Positions 9,706 through 17,520 of a stretch of DNA of 64,000 nt are shown here, in pieces; the stretch's first letter is position 1, and each line of letters begins with the position of its first letter. The notes beneath the pieces were generated by a model, which had not been told where the DNA came from, searched no databases, and worked only from the letters and a program-made list of their open reading frames with translations. Position numbers and translations under genes: made by a program. This DNA is from Nesterenkonia lutea (GTDB taxonomy: Bacteria; Actinomycetota; Actinomycetes; Actinomycetales; Micrococcaceae), in NCBI RefSeq assembly GCF_014873955.1, contig NZ_JADBED010000001.1, positions 1,736,001-1,800,000 on the forward strand, written 5' to 3'.

Positions 9706-12362
9706 ACCTTCTCCTCCATCGCACCGGGCTGGCCGTGGTGCTGAACCGTGCCCTGGGCGTCTGACCGGACGCCCGTCGCAGAGAGCGTGAGCGGCTTCGC
9801 CGGGATCGTCAGGGGCTGGACGGTCAGCGGGTGTCCCATCAGCGGGTGCAGCACCGCAGCCGAGGCCGAATTGAACGAGCTGCGGGCGCGGACCGGTGCG
9901 TGGGTCTTCTGCGGGGAGTCCCGGTGGGCAGAGAAGGTCCCGATGGTTCCTTCATCCAGCACGACGCGCCAGTCCAGCTCATCCCGGCTGGGTTCAGCGA
10001 AGCCAGGCTCCTTCATGGTCCTGGCACTGCGCCGGGATCCTGACGTTGTCTCCACGTAGAACCAGCCGCGCACCGCCAGGACGACGTCGACCAGGGCGTT
10101 CCATGGGCCGATATAGGCGATGAAGGCCCAGGCGCCCCAGAAGGCGTTGAAGGCGGCGAAGGCGGCGTTGCCCCAGTTCTGCTGGGCGACGTCACGTGCG
10201 AGCGTGAGCAGGGAGAAGCCGACGATCAGCACCGGAGTCAGCGCGTAGAGCCAGGGTGCAGCGGTGCGGTTCTTCACCTTGGGGGTGCGCGCGAAGGGAA
10301 TCTTCTCGCCGGTCAGCGCCTGCTGCAGGGACTTGATGACCCCTGCCAGGTTGACCGGGAGCAGGATCAGGTTGAACCCGTAGATGCGGAAGATGTCAGA
10401 GAACCTGTACCCGCATTCGCGCAGGTCAGCGCCCATGGTCACGAAGTACGGGACGGCGGCGAGCAGGATCAGCGGACTCAGCAGGCGGGAGTCATACGGG
10501 TAGGCCAGGAGAAAGATCAGCCCGAGGGAGGCCCAGGCGATCGAGGCCATATAGTTCAGTCGCAGCAGGACCTCGGTCAGCCGCACCTGTTCCCCGCGAC
10601 GACGACGCGCGCGGAGCTCACGGACCAGCTTGGGCAGGATCAGCAGGCCGCCGTTGGCCCAGCGACGTCGCTGCACCACCAGGGAGCCGAAGTCGGGCGG
10701 TGTGGCGCTGTAGGAGAGCCGCTCGGGGTAGTTCATCAGCGTCCAGCCGTGGGCGCCGAGGTCAATGCTCGATTCCGTGTCCTCGATGACGGTGCGGTCC
10801 TGGACGAAGCGCCTGACCAGCACCCCGTTCTCCCAGCTGGCCTCTGCGATGTCCTGCAGGGCCGCGGTGCGGATGACCGCGTTCGCGCCCACCCAGAATG
10901 TGGCGCCGGCGTGACTCATGCCCTGGTGCAGCAGGTGCTGGATATCCGTGGTGGCACCAGCGAGCCGCTCGATCCGAGTCCCGGCCCCGCGGAAGGAGGA
11001 ATAGGGGGTCTGCGTCACGGCGATCCGTTCGTTGCCCGGCTGCTCCAAGAGGTGGACCAGGCGCAGGCAGTACTCCGGCAGGAGCAGCGAGTCGGCGTCC
11101 AGGGTGAGCACGAACTCGGCGGCAGGCACGCTGAGATCGGGAGTCTCTCCCGGGTCGACGGGCTGCAGCGAGTCGCCGGAGAAGCCGGTCTCGACCTTGT
11201 AGTCCCCGCCGAGCAGGCCGAGGTACGCGTTGAGGTTCATGGCCTTATTGGCCTCGTGGGAGAGATTCGTATACGCCTTGCGCTCGAAGCTGCTGAGCTT
11301 TGCACTGAAGATCCAGGTCAGCCGGCGGTGCATCTGGAGCAGGCGCTCCGGGCTGGGGAACTCCTGGGATTCTGCCGCCATGGCGAGGGCGTCGGCGGTG
11401 AGTTCGAGCTCGGCGGCGAGGCTTCCCAGCACCTGGGTGCAGAAGAAGTCATCCACATGATCGGCCCGCGGCTCCGATTCGGCCATCGCACGGAGCCAGT
11501 TCCCGCCCCAGGCGTAGTGTCCGGCGAGGGTCAACACCTGGAGCGAGTTCACCTGGGGCTCCTCGGCCAGGCCCATCTCATAGATCACCTGGGCGTCGTG
11601 CATCCGGGTCGCCGGAAGGCGCAGCGCCGCTTCGATGTCCTCAGCGAGCCCCCGGGTCTCCTCCAGAGCCGGACTGAGGGAATCCGGGGAATCGTCGATG
11701 AGCAGCACCACGTGGATCTCGGGGTACTCCTGCAGCGCGGCAGACCAGAGGGTCTGGCGCACCACGCCCGGCTCCTCGGCGTATGAGGGGACCAGCACGA
11801 CCATCGGTGAATCGTCCTCGGAGCGCTGAGACACTGCGCTGTGTCCGCTGAAATGTGTGTCCAGCTCCGTGCGGGAGGCCCTGCGGTGGGAGCGGAAGCG
11901 CAGCAGCGCGCCGTGCCGCGCGACCAGGTACATCAGTGCGGAGAACGTCAGCATGGTGACGACCAGCAGGTAGCCGACGGTCTCCATGGTGAAGCGGAAG
12001 TTCTGAGAGCCGTATTCGAGGAACTGCCAGAGCACGGTGGAGACGATATAGCCGACCCAGGCGAGGACGGTGGCGAGGATGGCCACGCGGCTCAGCACGA
12101 CCCGTCGCAGGCTCGGGCGAGGGTGGACCACCGGCAGCGGTTCCGTGCGGCGCTCGGCGCCGAACTGGCGTCGTCGTCGTGGGGTCTGTGTCGCGGAGGT
12201 GACTCGTGCAGAGGTGTCTGCATAGAGGGGCGCGGGCGAAGCTGAGGAGACAGGCATGAAAGGGCATCCCGGGTTTCGGGCAGGGGGAGGTCCTGCAAAA
12301 AGGGTGGGCCCGCCGGTGAACGGACCGGCGGGCCTCGGTGCACTATAGAGACTATTGTTCAT
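9702..12362 (-). CDS. Multispanning GT2 polysaccharide synthase
   Basis: Membrane glycosyltransferase of the processive GT2 type (cellulose, chitin and hyaluronan synthases). Two helices near 88-145 precede the cytoplasmic catalytic domain; several more follow from about 605. Catalytic features appear in order: VPSYAEEPGVVRQTL, IDDS (D223/D224), LDADS (D422, D424), IEDTE (E527/D528) and QRRRW (564-568). The spacing between the first and second Asp motifs is about 200 residues, longer than usual, because of a helical insert. The polymer made is not determined. ATG at 12362 is the longest choice, but a hairpin with a T-run and a likely promoter lie inside the first 25 codons, so translation may begin at ATG 12257 (residue 36). 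Coupled to the GH18 gene. Confidence 0.85.
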   Translation of the reverse strand: MNNSLYSAPRPAGPFTGGPTLFAGPPPARNPGCPFMPVSSASPAPLYADTSARVTSATQTPRRRRQFGAERRTEPLPVVHPRPSLRRVVLSRVAILATVLAWVGYIVSTVLWQFLEYGSQNFRFTMETVGYLLVVTMLTFSALMYLVARHGALLRFRSHRRASRTELDTHFSGHSAVSQRSEDDSPMVVLVPSYAEEPGVVRQTLWSAALQEYPEIHVVLLIDDSPDSLSPALEETRGLAEDIEAALRLPATRMHDAQVIYEMGLAEEPQVNSLQVLTLAGHYAWGGNWLRAMAESEPRADHVDDFFCTQVLGSLAAELELTADALAMAAESQEFPSPERLLQMHRRLTWIFSAKLSSFERKAYTNLSHEANKAMNLNAYLGLLGGDYKVETGFSGDSLQPVDPGETPDLSVPAAEFVLTLDADSLLLPEYCLRLVHLLEQPGNERIAVTQTPYSSFRGAGTRIERLAGATTDIQHLLHQGMSHAGATFWVGANAVIRTAALQDIAEASWENGVLVRRFVQDRTVIEDTESSIDLGAHGWTLMNYPERLSYSATPPDFGSLVVQRRRWANGGLLILPKLVRELRARRRRGEQVRLTEVLLRLNYMASIAWASLGLIFLLAYPYDSRLLSPLILLAAVPYFVTMGADLRECGYRFSDIFRIYGFNLILLPVNLAGVIKSLQQALTGEKIPFARTPKVKNRTAAPWLYALTPVLIVGFSLLTLARDVAQQNWGNAAFAAFNAFWGAWAFIAYIGPWNALVDVVLAVRGWFYVETTSGSRRSARTMKEPGFAEPSRDELDWRVVLDEGTIGTFSAHRDSPQKTHAPVRARSSFNSASAAVLHPLMGHPLTVQPLTIPAKPLTLSATGVRSDAQGTVQHHGQPGAMEEKV
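12297..12334 (-). promoter_or_regulatory. Hairpin plus T-run at the 5' end of the GT2 gene
   Basis: On the minus strand an 11-bp perfect stem (GGCCCGCCGGT with ACCGGCGGGCC, loop of 6) is followed by CACCCTTTTT. It resembles an intrinsic terminator but lies within the first codons of the longest GT2 reading frame. With a -10 TATAGT at 12347-12342, transcription would start at about 12335, at the base of the stem. It could be an attenuator or 5' stabilising structure if the true start is ATG 12257. Confidence 0.5.
12342..12347 (-). promoter_or_regulatory. Candidate -10 element of the GT2-GH18 operon
   Basis: TATAGT on the minus strand, close to consensus. No convincing -35 hexamer lies at the right spacing; an imperfect 21-bp palindrome (ACCCC..AGGGCGCCCT..GGGT, 12363-12383) occupies that region and could bind an activator. 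Confidence 0.4.
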
Positions 12363-12469
12363 ACCCCGAGGGCGCCCTGGGGTAGCACCCTAGGGTTTCA
12401 TTCGCTCTGCGGACCCGCGTCCGGATGCTCCGGGCGAGGCGAAACTCCTGCTCGGTGTATTCTCGGGCC

Positions 12470-13510
12470 ATGACTGTGAGCCACGCAACAGACCCCGAGA
12501 CCACCTCCTCGACGCGCCCGGCAGGACTGCGCTGGGGCATCCTCGCCACCGGCTTCATCGCCACCCAGTTCACCGGCGACGCCCTGCTCGCGGGATTGGA
12601 CGTGCGCGCCGTGGGATCGCGCTCCGTCGAGTCTGCGCAGCGCTTCGCCACCGCTCACGGCATCCCGACGGCCCACGGATCCTATGCTGCGCTCGCCGCA
12701 GACCCGGAGATCGACATCGTCTACGTCGCCACACCCCACCCCGTGCACCGAGAGACGGCGGGCATGATGCTGGAGGCCGGCAAGCACGTGCTCGTGGAGA
12801 AGCCGTTCACGCTCAACCGCGCGGAGGCGGTGGCGCTGCGCAACCAGGCCCGGAACAAGGGCCTGCTCGTGATGGAAGCCATGTGGACCCGCTACCTGCC
12901 GCATATGCGCCGCATCCATGAGATCGTGGAGACCGGCGGCATCGGCGAGGTGCGCACCCTCTTCGCCGACCACACCCAGTCCCTGCCCACCGATCCGGAG
13001 CACCGGATCAATTCACTGGCCCTGGGCGGCGGCGCGCTGCTCGACCTCGGAATCTATCCGATCTCCTTCGCCTGGGACTTCCTGGGCGAGCCCATCAGCG
13101 TTCAGGCGGCTGCCCACTTCGGCGCCACCGGAGCTGACACCGAGGTGGCCACGGTGATGACCCACCTCTCCGGTGCGCTCTCCACGACGACCACCTCCTC
13201 CCGCGCGAAGGGCCCGAACACCGCACACATCGTCGGGACCGAGGGCCGAATCGACATCGACGGCGTCTGGTACACCTCCGCAGACTTCACCCACTCCGCA
13301 GCCGACGGCACAGTCCTGGAACACTTTGAATCGCCCCGTCAGGGATTTGGCATGCAGCACCAGGCCATCGCGGCCGAGGACTACGTCGCCCGGGGGGCGC
13401 TGGAGGGAGAGCTGCTCACCCTGGACGACTCGGTGAAGATCATGGGCACCCTGGACGAGATCCGCGCGCAGATCGGTCTGCGCTACCCCGGCGAACCGCG
13501 CCTGCGCTGA
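12470..13510 (+). CDS. Gfo/Idh/MocA family NAD(P)-dependent oxidoreductase
   Basis: Cytoplasmic dehydrogenase of 346 residues related to glucose-fructose oxidoreductase, inositol dehydrogenase and trans-1,2-dihydrobenzene-1,2-diol dehydrogenases. The Rossmann start is LRWGILATGFIATQF, with the usual GxGxxA replaced by an ATG variant as in the diol-dehydrogenase-like branch. EKPFTLN (family EKP motif, Lys in the active site) is at about 100, and GGGALLDLGIYPISFAWDF is the conserved central GGG..D.G.Y motif. The substrate is probably a sugar or polyol derivative. ATG at 12470 follows TATTCT by 6 bases, so the message is likely leaderless; the in-frame ATG at 12425 lies upstream of this element. 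It is divergent from the GT2 gene. Confidence 0.87.
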   Translation: MTVSHATDPETTSSTRPAGLRWGILATGFIATQFTGDALLAGLDVRAVGSRSVESAQRFATAHGIPTAHGSYAALAADPEIDIVYVATPHPVHRETAGMMLEAGKHVLVEKPFTLNRAEAVALRNQARNKGLLVMEAMWTRYLPHMRRIHEIVETGGIGEVRTLFADHTQSLPTDPEHRINSLALGGGALLDLGIYPISFAWDFLGEPISVQAAAHFGATGADTEVATVMTHLSGALSTTTTSSRAKGPNTAHIVGTEGRIDIDGVWYTSADFTHSAADGTVLEHFESPRQGFGMQHQAIAAEDYVARGALEGELLTLDDSVKIMGTLDEIRAQIGLRYPGEPRLR

Positions 13511-13563
13511 CCGATCCCCCGCGAGTGCGGGACAGACGATCACGCGATCGGCACGGAGTTGAC

Positions 13564-15093
13564 TCAGGCGTGCCTGGCTGAGACCACCTCGGGGGTGTGC
13601 AGCCGTTCCAGCACCGCATCCGCATGGGTGGGGGGCTGCTGCGATCCGAACCGACTGACCAGCACGGTCACGGCAAAGGCCAGCGGCACACACCAGAGCG
13701 CCGGGGAGACCAGCAGCTGCACCGGTCCGGGCTGGACCGGTCCGTCGCCCAGGGTCAGGCCCAGGATCTGTGCGGTCAGCGAACTCACCGCACCCACGGC
13801 CATCCCCCAGATCGCTCCATGGACGGTCAGGCCCCTCCACCACACGCCCAGCAGCATCAGCGGAGCAAGGGCGGAGGCGGTGAACGTGAACACCATGGCC
13901 ACGGATCCCGCCAGGGCGAGCTCGGAGGTGGCCGTGCCCACCGCCAGCGGGACAGCGATCGCCAGCAGAGCCCCGAGCCGGAAACCCCGTACCGTGCCGG
14001 AGAAGAACTCCTGGGAGAGAACCCCCGAGACAGAGACCACCAGACCGGAGGTGGTGGACAGGAAGGCAGCGAAGGCTCCGCCGGCGATCAGCGCGGTGAG
14101 CACGTCGCTGGCCATGCCGTCGAAGACCGCCGCTGGCAGCCGGAGGACCGCCGTGTCATGGCTGAGTCCGCCGCTGCGCGCGATCTCTCCTGCCGCGGCG
14201 GGTGTGCCCCAGACCAGTCGGGCCACGACGCCGAGCACCACCGGCAGCAGATAGAAGAGCACCAGCAGGCCGAGCAGAAATGTCGTCGTCCTGCGCGCCG
14301 CCGCCCCGTCGGGGTTCGTATAGAAGCGCACGAGCACATGGGGCAGTCCCAGCGTGCCCATCATCAGCGCCAGCAGCACCGAGACGCTGCGGGAGAACTC
14401 TGACCACGGGTCCGTGGCCGGACCGAAGGCCGCCAGTGAAGTGGCCCAGGCGGCGTCGAAGGCTGGCAGCTCCAGGCGATCCCAGAAGCCCACCTGGAGC
14501 AGGATGAACACCGTGGGCACCAGAAGCGCGGTGAGCTTGACCCAGTACTGCACCGCCTGGGCTAGGGTCACCGAACGCATCCCTCCGCTGAGCACCACGA
14601 AGAGCACCACCAGGGCCACCAGCAGCGGCCCCACCCAGCCCGGTGCTCCCCCGGTGGCGGAGAGCGCGATGGAGGCCCCATGCAGCTGCGGGACGATATA
14701 CAGCCAGCCCGCCGCGACGACGACGATCACCGTCATCCGACGCATCAGCGCTGAACGGAGGCGCAGCACCACGAAGTCGGGGATCGTATAGGCCCCGGAG
14801 CGGCGCAGCGGAGCGGCCATGAAGAGCAGCAGGATCAGGAAGCCGGCGGTGTAGCCCACCGGGAACCACAGCCCGTAGGTCCCGTGGGCGAGGATGAGTC
14901 CGGCAACGCCCAGGAAGCTGGCCGCGGAGAGGAACTCCCCGGCGATCGCAGAGGCGTTCATCCAGGGCGGCACGCGGCGCGAGGCCACGAAGAAGTCTCC
15001 GGTGCTGCGCGAGAGGCCCGGGCTGCCCAGCAGCACCGTCAGGGCGCAGACCGCGCCGACGGCGCACAGCACGGTGATCTGCTCCCCGGTCAT
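13564..15093 (-). CDS. Sodium:solute symporter family protein (first copy)
   Basis: Integral membrane Na+-coupled transporter of about 509 residues with 12-13 hydrophobic segments. Family features include the loop SRRVPPWMNASAIAGEFLSAASFLG near residues 37-60, AQAVQYWVKLTALLVP, and a TLGLPHVLVRFYTNP segment shared with the ActP/MctC branch. This branch takes up short monocarboxylates such as acetate, propionate or pyruvate; the exact substrate is open. It is the last gene of an operon with a histidine kinase, a LytTR regulator and a small membrane protein, starting with a 4-base ATGA overlap to the latter. It resembles the downstream symporter at 17.9-19.5 kb, so the locus holds two related carriers. 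Confidence 0.9.
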   Translation of the reverse strand: MTGEQITVLCAVGAVCALTVLLGSPGLSRSTGDFFVASRRVPPWMNASAIAGEFLSAASFLGVAGLILAHGTYGLWFPVGYTAGFLILLLFMAAPLRRSGAYTIPDFVVLRLRSALMRRMTVIVVVAAGWLYIVPQLHGASIALSATGGAPGWVGPLLVALVVLFVVLSGGMRSVTLAQAVQYWVKLTALLVPTVFILLQVGFWDRLELPAFDAAWATSLAAFGPATDPWSEFSRSVSVLLALMMGTLGLPHVLVRFYTNPDGAAARRTTTFLLGLLVLFYLLPVVLGVVARLVWGTPAAAGEIARSGGLSHDTAVLRLPAAVFDGMASDVLTALIAGGAFAAFLSTTSGLVVSVSGVLSQEFFSGTVRGFRLGALLAIAVPLAVGTATSELALAGSVAMVFTFTASALAPLMLLGVWWRGLTVHGAIWGMAVGAVSSLTAQILGLTLGDGPVQPGPVQLLVSPALWCVPLAFAVTVLVSRFGSQQPPTHADAVLERLHTPEVVSARHA

Positions 15094-15581
15094 GCGAGAT
15101 CAACCCCGGCCAACTCGGCCCAGGTACGTTCATTGGCCTCCGCCCGGCGCCGGAACAACCAGGCCGTGGCCAGCAGCACCGGGAAGAAGCCGAGACCGGG
15201 GACCACCCAGGACAGCGGCACTCCCCAGAGCAGGATCGCCCCGACTCCTGTGGTGGTGAGCAGCAGGCTCACGGTGACCAGCAGGACGAAGAATCCCACG
15301 CCCAGCACCAGCGCGAGCCGCAGCTGCGCACGGATCAGCCGGCGCACCGCGGCGGACGACTCGGCGCGGGAGAGCGTTCCGTGTTCGGCCCCCAGCGCAT
15401 GCTCCCCCGCCTGACCGCGGCTCAGCAGCGCTTCACGCACCGTGGGCACACCGTGGGGCCCGCGCACCGCCGTGCGCGCGGCGGCGGGACCAGGGAAGGA
15501 GTGAGCGGCGGGCTCCGCGGCGGGACCGGGGAAGGACTGGGCGGCGGGCTCCGGGAGCGCAGGCTCCTGCGCGGAGCTCAC
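15090..15581 (-). CDS. Small membrane protein, probable symporter accessory subunit
   Basis: A 163-residue protein with an N-terminal Ala/Pro/Glu-rich tail containing two copies of a PAAxSFPGPAA unit, then a basic segment and two adjacent hydrophobic helices (about 90-113 and 120-142) ending in FRRRAEANERTWAEL. Two-helix partners of this kind, like DUF485 and DUF4212 proteins, usually accompany SSS symporters. The GTG start overlaps the regulator stop in a GTGA, and the stop overlaps the symporter ATG, so it is tightly coupled to both. The long low-complexity N terminus is unusual for the class. Function inferred from position and topology only. Confidence 0.75.
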   Translation of the reverse strand: MSSAQEPALPEPAAQSFPGPAAEPAAHSFPGPAAARTAVRGPHGVPTVREALLSRGQAGEHALGAEHGTLSRAESSAAVRRLIRAQLRLALVLGVGFFVLLVTVSLLLTTTGVGAILLWGVPLSWVVPGLGFFPVLLATAWLFRRRAEANERTWAELAGVDLA

Positions 15582-16426
15582 AGCCGGGACTCCTCGAACC
15601 GCTCGCGCACCTGTGGCATCAGCCGACGGCTGACCTCGAGCTCCGCACCGGGGACCTCGACGCGCATGCGACCCTGCCGCCGCGTCACGCGCTGCACGTG
15701 CGCCAGGTTGACCAGCGAGGATCGGTGCGTGCGGATGAATCCGTGAACCTGCCACTGCTCCTCCAGCTCAGCCAGGGGTGCGCGCAGCAGATAGGTCCCG
15801 GTCGGAGTGTGCAGCCGGGCGTAATCCCCATGGGCCTGGACCCAGCGGATGTCCTGCAGGGCCACCAGCACCGTGGAGTCCCCCTGCAGCACCGAGATCC
15901 GGACGGGGCCGGGCCCCTCCTGTCCGGCGGTCTGCAGTGCTGAGCCGGCACGGCGCAGAGCCTCGCTGAGCCGCTCGGCACGCACGGGTTTGAGCAGATA
16001 GTCCCGGGCCTCCAGCTCGAAGGCCTCCACCGCGGGGTGGGCATCGGCGGTCACGAAGACGATCTGAGGTCCGATGCCAGTGGGAGCGGCGCTCGTCGAG
16101 GTCATGGTGCTGGCGGAGCTCCCGGCGCCAGCCGCGGCCATGGAGCTCGTGGAGTTCGCGGCGGCCGCGGAGGCACCCTCGCGATCTTCGCGGATCCGGC
16201 GCGCCAGGGAGAGCCCGCTCATCCCGGGCATGTGGATGTCCAACAGCACCACGTCCACCGTTCGAGCGGCCAGCACCTCTGCGGCGGTGCGGGCATCAGC
16301 GGCGGTGAGGACCTCACCCACCTGAGGCTCGGCCGCCAGCAGCCACTTCATCTGGGTCAGCGCCAGCGGCTCATCATCGACGGCCAGGACGATGAGACCG
16401 CCGGTGACGGTCGAGGACTCCATCAT
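15578..16426 (-). CDS. LytTR-family response regulator
   Basis: Two-domain response regulator of 282 residues. The receiver domain has VDDEP (about 16-20), phospho-acceptor Asp in VVLLDIHMPGMSG (about 61) and KPV (about 148). The C-terminal LytTR DNA-binding domain contains WVQAHGDYARLHTPTGTYLL and FIRTHRSSLVNLAHVQ, typical of AgrA/LytR/AlgR regulators. A Ser/Ala/Thr/Gly-rich insert of about 35 residues (84-120) splits the receiver between its third helix and fourth strand, which is abnormal. The ATG overlaps the kinase stop by 4 bases. Expected to act on the divergent symporter promoters; a 9-12-9 direct repeat there has the right geometry. Confidence 0.92.
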   Translation of the reverse strand: MMESSTVTGGLIVLAVDDEPLALTQMKWLLAAEPQVGEVLTAADARTAAEVLAARTVDVVLLDIHMPGMSGLSLARRIREDREGASAAAANSTSSMAAAGAGSSASTMTSTSAAPTGIGPQIVFVTADAHPAVEAFELEARDYLLKPVRAERLSEALRRAGSALQTAGQEGPGPVRISVLQGDSTVLVALQDIRWVQAHGDYARLHTPTGTYLLRAPLAELEEQWQVHGFIRTHRSSLVNLAHVQRVTRRQGRMRVEVPGAELEVSRRLMPQVRERFEESRL

Positions 16427-17325
16427 GACCCTCCCTGGGTCGATCCGGACTGGGCCGGTGGATGCGTGGGCGATTCCAGGAAGGACTCCGCGAGGGGGGC
16501 CGGGCCGGGCTGGAACTTCGGGATGCGCATCGAGACCTTCATCCCGGCACCGGGGGCGGTCTCCACCATCAGCCCGGCATCGGCCCCATAGGCCTGGCGC
16601 AGCCGCAGGTCCACGTTGCGCACTCCGATATGGGCGTTTCCGGCCTGTCCGTGGAGCACCTGGCGCATGGCCTCGGGCTCTGCTCCCTGGCCGTCGTCCT
16701 CCACGCTGATCTCCGCGTGGGTGGCGGTGTCGGCCGCGCGCAGCCAGACGGTGCCCGACCCGGCCGCGGAGTCCACTCCATGCCGCACGGCGTTCTCCAC
16801 CAGGGGCTGGACTGCCAGGAATGGGATCTGCACCCCGAGGACCTCGGGCGCGATCTGCAGGCGCACCTCGATCCGATCACCGAAGCGGGCCTTCTCCAGG
16901 AGCACATAGCGTTCGACGGCGGCCAGCTCCTCGCGCAGCGTGGTGAACTCGCCCTCGGCGCGAAGGCTGTACCGGGTGAAGTCCGCGAAGTCCAGGACGA
17001 GCTCTCGGGCGCGCACCGGATCCGCAGGGATTGTCGCCGCGATGGCATTGAGGCTGTTGTAGATGAAATGCGGGGAGATCTGGGCTCGCAGCGAGCGCAG
17101 CTCCGCCTCCACCAGCTGGCGCCGCATCGCCTCATCCACCGAAGCCTGGCTCAGCTCGGCGCGGATCTCCGGGCTGATGACCGATTCCCCCGTTCGGGAG
17201 CGCCCGGCGTCGTCGTCGGCTCTGTCATCCCTGTGGGTCCGATAGAGCAGCACGGCGGCGATGATCACCCCGGCCACCAGGGCCAGGGCGAGCACCAGGG
17301 GGGCGAGCGCTGCCAGGAGATTCAT
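16423..17325 (-). CDS. LytS/YehU-type sensor histidine kinase with minimal input region
   Basis: Membrane histidine kinase of the HisKA_7TM-less LytS branch, about 300 residues. A single N-terminal transmembrane helix (ALAPLVLALALVAGVIIAAVLLY) is followed by a short acidic linker and then the His_kinase core: LRAQISPHFIYNSLNAI with the phospho-acceptor His (about 90), and ATP-binding VQPLVENAVRHG and EDDGQG. It has no 5TM-LYT, GAF or PAS sensor, so ligand detection may come through a partner such as the neighbouring symporters. I chose ATG 17325, which follows TAGGAT by 7 bases (leaderless); ATG 17334 in the same frame is the alternative. First gene of the four-gene operon. Confidence 0.9.
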   Translation of the reverse strand: MNLLAALAPLVLALALVAGVIIAAVLLYRTHRDDRADDDAGRSRTGESVISPEIRAELSQASVDEAMRRQLVEAELRSLRAQISPHFIYNSLNAIAATIPADPVRARELVLDFADFTRYSLRAEGEFTTLREELAAVERYVLLEKARFGDRIEVRLQIAPEVLGVQIPFLAVQPLVENAVRHGVDSAAGSGTVWLRAADTATHAEISVEDDGQGAEPEAMRQVLHGQAGNAHIGVRNVDLRLRQAYGADAGLMVETAPGAGMKVSMRIPKFQPGPAPLAESFLESPTHPPAQSGSTQGGS

Positions 17326-17380
17326 CGTGCTCATCCTATGAGTCACAGACCGGCCCGGCTGCATGGCGCACGCACCGACC

Positions 17381-17410
17381 ACTCGTCGCTTATTCAGCAC
17401 CGCTCGTCGC
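17381..17410. promoter_or_regulatory. Direct repeat with LytTR geometry
   Basis: ACTCGTCGC (17381-17389) and GCTCGTCGC (17402-17410) are 9-bp direct repeats separated by 12 bp, giving the 21-bp period typical of LytTR-domain binding sites. The pair lies between the divergent kinase operon and DUF485-symporter operon, about 56-85 bp upstream of the predicted kinase transcription start. Confidence 0.55.
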
Positions 17411-17432
17411 ACAGGACCCCGAACTGGCGAAT

Positions 17433-17448
17433 CGTGACCCGGGTCACA
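17433..17448. promoter_or_regulatory. CRP/GlxR-like operator
   Basis: CGTGACCCGGGTCACA matches the TGTGA-N6-TCACA consensus at nine of ten specified positions and is a perfect 14-bp palindrome in its core. It lies about 88 bp before the DUF485 start codon in the divergent region of the carboxylate-transport locus, a place where cAMP-receptor proteins commonly act. Confidence 0.55.
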
Positions 17449-17462
17449 CTGCAGGCTGGAGG

Positions 17463-17497
17463 TACATATGCGTGACCGAGGCTCGCCTTCGCGAGCC
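17463..17497 (+). promoter_or_regulatory. -10 candidate and leader hairpin of the DUF485-symporter operon
   Basis: TACATA at 17463-17468 is a possible -10 element. The following leader contains GGCTCGC-CTTC-GCGAGCC (17480-17497), a 7-bp stem with a tetraloop, placed 10 bases before the AGGAGG ribosome-binding site at 17508-17513. The hairpin may protect the 5' end or tune translation. Confidence 0.4.
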
Positions 17498-17520
17498 GAT
17501 ACGACCTAGGAGGACCAGCC

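Noticed and set aside
12257-12400. A riboswitch, for example for cyclic di-GMP, before the polysaccharide synthase
   Set aside because: The hairpin and T-run are clear but I could not find the conserved core of any known riboswitch class.
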